Source: Phalacrocorax aristotelis (lineage: Eukaryota; Chordata; Aves; Suliformes; Phalacrocoracidae). From it: a DNA stretch of 64,000 nt. The stretch lies in assembly GCF_949628215.1 (NCBI RefSeq), contig NC_134280.1, positions 11,233,795-11,297,794 on the forward strand. The letters run 5' to 3'. Both the position numbers and the translations under genes were made by a program. Below the pieces are notes generated by a model, which had not been told where the DNA came from, did not search any database, and saw only the letters and a list, made by a program, of their open reading frames with translations. Below are positions 58,401 to 64,000 of the stretch, piece after piece (the first letter of the stretch is position 1; every line of letters begins with the position of its first letter).

Positions 58401-61400
58401 TGATGATGGTAGAGAAGAAGGAGCAATACTGCAGCAGTTCTTCACAAGAAAATGTAGGAAAGGCTGGGTCTGGGGAGAGGGGATGAGGCAGACTGCAGAC
58501 GTTGGGCTTATTTCACCTGCCCAGGCATTGGCATCTGCTTGGGATGAGGTGAGTCACAGCCTTACCTCCACTGAGGGCTTGACAGCTCTGCCTGTATGGA
58601 TGGATGACAACCTGCTCAAGCATAGGTACCTCTGGTGTTGGTACTCACAGTGGATCTGATGCTGCCTACTGTAGGTTTTGTACATGTCCAGGAATACTCA
58701 GTATGCAGCAGCTGTGCTGAAAACCAGGTTATTTCTCTATTGGCATAATGGGTTTTGTGCTGTGTGTTGCTTTGGTAGTGCTACTAGTCTCAATGCATGT
58801 CTTTACTTTAAGTCTGGCTATAGGTATTTTCATTGTAATTTTCTTGCAGACGGATGTTATTGTCAACAGTGTTGGTGCAGATCTGAAGTTTGGCGTGGGG
58901 CCTCTTTGCAAAGCCTTGCTGCAAACGGCTGGACCAGAGCTCCAACTGGAGTTTGACAGAGAAAAACAAAGACAGGTTGCTGGTGAAGGGAGTGTGCTCT
59001 GCACCAGTGGATGTGCTCTGCGCTGCAAGTCCGTGCTTCATGCCATACTTCCTGTGTGGGGTGGAGGAAAAGGACAGACCCTGGAGGTACACTTTAATTG
59101 TTTAGAAAAAAAAAACACAACATTTATTTTGAAAACAGATTTATTTCAGATCCTATCCTGAAGTTTCAGGTTTTAAAATAGTTAGCGTGGATGACTCAAC
59201 TCCTTTTACTTCTGTTTGAGTGACCTTAAAGATGCCTTGATGCACTGAAAGCTTTTTCTCATACCAGCATAGCCTCTATGGAACAAATAATAAAGGATGC
59301 CTTTTTTAAAAAAAAAAAAAAAAAATCTTTGCTGTATTTTACAGACCCTAGAAGATATAGTCTATTCCTGCTTGGAGAAAACTGAAGAACTTGGACTGAA
59401 TTCGATCACTTTCCCAGCTATTGGAACTGGAGGATTTGGATTTCCAAAACCCGTTGTTTCAAAGTTAATGTTTGATGTGGTATTCAAGTTCAGTAGTAGA
59501 TGCACTCGGAAGACTCTCCAGGAAGTTCATTTTCTTTTGAATCCAAAAGATACGGGTAATATTCAGGTAGTTCTTGGGACAAAGCTGTCTGTTACATACT
59601 GTTCTAGTTACACCTTAACAATATAGTTCAGTTATATTGCTTTCTTAAGGGAATAATTTAGCACTTTCTTATTGCTGTGGGCCGGTGAGAGTGGGATGTC
59701 TGTCCAGTGTCTCATTCACTGTCTCTGAAATATAATCTCTCAGCAAGCACAGGCTTCAGACAAAATTGGCCCTGCTGCTGGCACTGTAAACACCTGTAGA
59801 TGCTCACTTATCTTTTGGCAGAGGAGTTCTGGCAATGCAAAGACAATATCTATTATCACACCAGCTTCCCCTGTTATTAATGATACCGAAACACAACTGT
59901 AAAATGCATCAGAGGGCTCTGCAAGATCTGCGTGACTGTTAATTATAGAAATATTCAATATATAAAATCTGAAATAATATCTTTGGTACCTTTTTTCCTC
60001 TTAGGCTTTTACCATTGAACTGGAACATAGGGTAGCTGAAAGTTGCAATGCTGCAGCACCACTGTCAAGTAAGTTGCGTAGGGGCAGGAGGTGGGACGCA
60101 GGGGAGAATGTGAATACTGTAAAGTGGATTTATACATATCAGGAAACAGATGAAATGTCATCAAGACATGGCACATTCTTTTTCCTCCTAATGGTCTGGC
60201 ATTCTTAAGTTCCATTTGTAAAAATCTTAGGGAGGAATTTCTTTTGTTAAGGGAATGCTCATCTCTTAGTGAGACCAGTCTTACCACATGGGAGAGGGTA
60301 TCCTGGTAGGTGAACCGTTAGTTTGTCCTACTCAAAGGGTATAAGAATATGGTATCACTTTGCCAAACAAGCCATAAATAACATGTATTTCTGTACTTTT
60401 AATCTCCTATATAGAGATACAGAATGGGTAATTTCCCTTCCATTTATTGATGGTAGTGTGACACAGTAGCAAAAATTAGTGAACTGCATCAACAACAGAG
60501 GTTTATCCATAAGAATATATAACTATTCTCAGTTGCTGTATCAGTGAGATGAAGTTAACAGCGTGAAGATGAAATGAGAATTATATAAGTAAGGAACAGT
60601 CTGTGAGGGTAAAGATGAAATAACTTACAAAAGTAGTGGGATGGGTTGTCCATTACTGGCAATGCTTAAGCTGGGTACCCCATTTCTTGTAAGAGCTAAT
60701 TCAGGAAACTGTTACAGAGCTGGTCAGATCAGATAGTGCTTTCTGAACTTACATTAACTGGTTTCACTTTCACTGTATTTAAATGGGAAGAACATGGTGC
60801 CTTCCTGCTTTCAGAAACAGAGTAAAGAGAAAGGCAGAGACTCTCTAGGTCCCTCAAATTGATCTAGAGCATATTCCTCAGAAGGATAAGTTGACGTTTC
60901 CATCTATGGAAGAGAATAATACCCCAAACTAGAGGAAACGTGTTTCTATGTGTTTTTCCTTCCCTTGCAGGTTTCATTAGGCCTGTCTCAACTGAAGTAC
61001 TGGGAGTTCATGAAATGCAGATTGGTTCCATTACGCTCCAAGTACTTAGTGGAGATATTACCAAGGAGGATACAGAGGTTATTGTGAACGTATCAAATCC
61101 AACATTTGATGCCACATCAGGTATTGTGTTGAATATGTAGCTCTTTAGTGATAAATTTGTGCTAGCTTTTAGAAGGGGGGAGGGGGAAGAATTGTCCATA
61201 TGGGAAACTTCTATGAAGTATTTTTGAGATGAGAGAGTTGTGATTAGTGAAGAAATAGATCTTTTTACATGTCCTGAATATTCCAGTTAGTTTCCAAACT
61301 ACTCGAACAGAAGGCATCTGACCAGATTTTTCTTGTTTAAAAACAAAAATGCTTAAATAAAAGGTGACTTTTAGATCAAATATAATTCTGCAAAACTGCT

Positions 61401-62685
61401 CTTGTCCTAATATGTTCTACTGTAAACCAAAGCCCTGGTTAAGTGAATTGACCTGTAAGAAGCAGAGGACTCTTGGTGACATTGTGAATTGCAAGCATGA
61501 AGGACGTCAAATGACATAATTCAAAGTAAACAGAGTTTGGTGAGGGGCATACTGTTGGCTCGTGAAACGATGAAATAGAAGTTATTCTTAATGATTTCTA
61601 ATCAATAATGAAGGCAATGTTCTCTTTGCAGCCAGTACAGTGTGTCATGGAGGGCACTTAGGGGAACTGGCAAGGTTTTCCACTTTATGGGATCTTGCCC
61701 TGTGAGAATTCGGGGTGTTTGTAGAGTACAGAAGTTGCGTAGAGTTTTGAGCAGAAATAGCTAAATTGACTTAATGAATGCATATGCTTTTCTTGTATAA
61801 TTTAAGGTGTCTTCAAAGCAGTTATGGACGCTGCTGGTTCCAAGGTAGAAGAAGAATGTGCTCAATATGGTATGTGAAAGCATACTATTTTGTTTGATTA
61901 AATTATTTTTGTTCTCTCTGTGTTCATCAGTCCGTTCATCCTCACAATAGGACTCCATTTTGAGGTGTTTGTAATCAAACATGAGTGCTCGGAAAAAACA
62001 CAAACATCTCTTTAAAGATTCCATACTACAGTTCTCAGATCAGTTGGTTATTATCTTAATGATATTATTTTAATCATTCAGCTCTTCTGCAGAATAAGAG
62101 TTTGAGTTTTAAAGGAGGAAGGGGCATAAGAAAGGATTTCTCATATAAATGAATTGTGCGCATTTTGCTGGCACGCTTTTAAATAAAAGTGAGCTGTATT
62201 TAAATTCAGCATAATTTCTGAAGTTGTATTTAACAGGAAACTATTTTGTAGCAGAGATCTCAGGGAAATTGGAAAACACACAGTGACTTGAATTACTTTC
62301 TCAAAGAAGTTCTGCAATGAGAATATTTACAGAGAAAACTGAAATCAACTAAACCCAGGACAATATAGCTTACAGTGGACTTCTTTCCACTTTTTCCACT
62401 TCTCTTCTTCTGTGTATTACTTCAGTGCACACTAGCATCAATACAACCAGCTGTCTTATCAGAAGAGGTAGCCGCTTCAAAAATGTTATGTCTCCTTCTT
62501 TATCATCTCTCTTCCAGCTGGGCAGTTTCAAAGTGGCTTTATTACTACACAAGGTGGAAAGCTGTTATGCAGTAAAATCATCCACTTGATTCACAATAAC
62601 AACGTGAAGAGTCAGGTCTCCAAAGTCCTTCACGAGTGTGAGCTAATGATGTACAGATCTGTCGCCTTCCCGGCAATTGGAACAG
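49172..62685 (+). CDS. PARP14-like tandem copy B, 5' part (3' exons beyond the window)
   Basis: Twelve exons are visible: 49172-49364, 50384-50523, 50615-50648, 52854-53114, 53730-53966, 54987-57286, 58850-59086, 59345-59566, 60005-60068, 60971-61120, 61807-61869, 62518-62685. Phases chain through 1356 codons plus one base and end at the same exon border as copy A exon 14. Content: RRM-like modules (1-288), KH-like region, macrodomain 1 (about 820-985; [10 protein letters not shown]), macrodomain 2 (from 1056; [20 protein letters not shown]) and most of macrodomain 3 (VIVNVSN, AIGTG). The start at 49172 was preferred to the in-frame ATG at 49133 because the latter lies inside the ISRE and the former matches copy A with a good context (gccATGg). 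WWE and catalytic exons are not in the window, so it cannot be said whether this copy is an active transferase. Macrodomain 2 keeps the Asn that copy A has lost. Confidence 0.92.
49365..50383 (+). other. PARP14-B intron 1, AT-rich, nothing recognised
   Basis: After the first 20 bases, which are shared with copy A, the intron becomes AT-rich with many TATA and ATGTA-like steps (49560-49990) and then unique sequence. No gene or named repeat is seen. Confidence 0.5.
51780..52570 (+). mobile_element. Ty3/gypsy-like LTR retrotransposon fragment (fossil)
   Basis: In PARP14-B intron 3, plus strand, there are decayed stretches resembling part of a reverse transcriptase (about 52045-52190). After them comes the zinc-binding start of an integrase (about 52370-52560). 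Reverse transcriptase before integrase is the gypsy order. No LTRs were found. The copy is clearly broken, with many breaks and scattered over frames, and looks old. Confidence 0.68.
56591..57056 (+). repeat. Macrodomain 1 tract of PARP14-B, near-identical to copy A
   Basis: This is the partner of 36086-36551: 466 bases, no gaps, about 96.8% identical by hand count. The flanking coding sequence is visibly diverged on both sides. Confidence 0.92.
57287..58849 (+). other. PARP14-B intron before macrodomain 2, nothing recognised
   Basis: A 1.56-kb intron with AT-rich sequence and no recognised gene or repeat. The acceptor (ttcttgcag) at 58841-58849 is clear. Confidence 0.5.
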
Positions 62686-63635
62686 GTTTGCTTCTCCTTG
62701 GGAAAACGATGAGGGCTGTGATGGGGGTAGTTCAGAAACTGGGACACGGTTAATGCCTCTGCTATAGATAACAGTAGACTTGTACAAGAAACTCTGTAAA
62801 CTGTGATTTGTGAAAGCTCATTGTGGTCAGTTCAAAGACCACCTGCACACTTCAAAAATGCTGCTTTTTTTAAATGTATGAGTATCACAGTCAATATTAA
62901 TTGAGCAAGAACACCTAAAGAGAAGGTATTGCTCCATAAAAGACATTCTGCCCCAAAACAGACTGTTTATCTCAGCTGGCCGCCCTGCACCTTTCTCCAA
63001 ACTTCCCATAGACCTTGCTTTGGGATTTGAGCTCCACAGAAGGGCTGGGGTTGGGGTTTGTAGAAAGCTGGAGTTGTCCTGAGACCAAAAGCTAGCCTGG
63101 TGAACTATGAAAATTGTGGGCTGGGTATAGAATACCCACAGTTTACACTTTTTATAGGTCTTGTTTCAGCCTCCCTGCTCCAGTGTGGGGCTAAAGGCAG
63201 GCTAGCTTATTTGGCTTAAGCTTCTTGTTGGTTTGGGGAGCAGGGCTTGAAGAAAGGAGGGTATCCTTCCCAGACCAAGGCTCCCCTTGACTGGAAAAAG
63301 AAATCGCAAGCTGGTCCTTGCTCAGCATGTGAGATTAGGGCAGGAGCTGGTGCGTGGGTCAGTGTTTGGACTCTACAGTAATAGTTATGGCAGGTCCCCT
63401 GGAGCGCCAACATCTTCTGCATGCTGGTGTCATGATGGCTGTCCAAGGGATGCCGTGGCTGAAATTGGCAAGGGTCCCACCAATGTTTCAGGATAAGCTT
63501 CAGGTTGCACTTCAGGGTTGTTGTAGGGGAATGAGAGCAGTTGTTTTGAGCTTCATGTTTCTGTTTGTATGTTGAAATACACTGTAGGCTTGTGCTGAAA
63601 TCCTCCACTAATTTTTGATTCAGTTTGACTTTGGT
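62686..63635 (+). other. PARP14-B intron after the last visible exon
   Basis: I looked for the counterpart of copy A exon 15 (GEAGRD…[10 protein letters not shown]) and did not find it. The stretch is read as an intron. Open frames here have no family features. Confidence 0.45.
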
Positions 63636-64000
63636 ACCTCGTTTAAAGATGGGGATAGAGAGGTTATCAGAAGTAGTCAACATGGATTCATCAAGGGGAG
63701 ATCATGCTTGACCAAGCTGATAGCCTTCTACGATGGCATGACTGGCTGGGTCAATGAAAGGAGAGCAGTGGATATTGTCTATGTCGACTTCAGTAAGGCA
63801 TTCAACACTGTCTCCCATAGCATCCTCACAGGCAAGCTAAGGAAGTGTGGGTTGGATGAGTGGACAGTGAGGTGGATTGAGAACTGGCTTAACAACAGAA
63901 CTCAGAGGGTCATGATTAATGGAGCAGAGTCTGGATGGAGGCCTCTCACTAGTGGTGTTCCCCAGGGGTCTGTGCTGGGCCCACTCCTGTTTAATATATT
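63636..64000 (+). mobile_element. CR1 LINE reverse transcriptase segment, open to the window edge
   Basis: The plus frame encodes typical CR1 ORF2 blocks: [62 protein letters not shown] and [15 protein letters not shown]. The frame has no stop from about 63640 to the last base, unlike the short 3' tails elsewhere. The 5' end is uncertain because no sharp junction is visible. The copy continues to the right. It lies in the same direction as PARP14-B, presumably inside its next intron. Confidence 0.9.

Overview
The window looks like bird nuclear DNA, possibly from a galliform. It has compact vertebrate genes with GT-AG introns, several CR1 LINE 3' tails ending in the (ATTCTRTG)-type repeat, and an open CR1 reverse transcriptase segment at the right edge. 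Every gene named here was built by hand: exon ends were placed at AG/GT sites, reading phases were chained, and the proteins were matched to known families from memory. No search was run.

Layout, left to right: FAIM (+, four coding exons, 184-4048); a gene-poor tail-to-tail spacer; PARP9 (-, ten coding exons, 17980-6601); a CpG-rich bidirectional promoter with an interferon-stimulated response element (ISRE); DTX3L (+, five exons, 18110-24858); a spacer with a probable old retroviral LTR; PARP14 copy A (+, 19 exons, 27727-47045, complete); a spacer; and PARP14 copy B (+, 12 exons seen, 49172-62685). Copy B runs into macrodomain 3, and its WWE and catalytic exons must lie to the right of the window if they exist.

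Functionally, the PARP9-DTX3L-PARP14 block is the interferon-induced ADP-ribosylation cluster. PARP9 and DTX3L form an E3 ligase complex, and PARP14 is a macrodomain-bearing mono-ADP-ribosyltransferase. All three promoters carry nearly the same triple-GAAA ISRE, 34 to 69 bp upstream of the DTX3L, PARP14-A and PARP14-B start codons, so the block is probably induced together.

The most notable signal is mosaic similarity between the tandem PARP14 copies. Most of the two proteins is clearly diverged. Two sharply bounded tracts are nearly identical: exon 1 (220 bp, 1 difference) and the whole of macrodomain 1 (466 bp, 15 differences, no gaps). This pattern fits gene conversion in an antiviral gene pair. 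Copy A also has an extra RRM-like exon pair that copy B lacks. In copy B that interval holds a broken Ty3/gypsy-like fossil.
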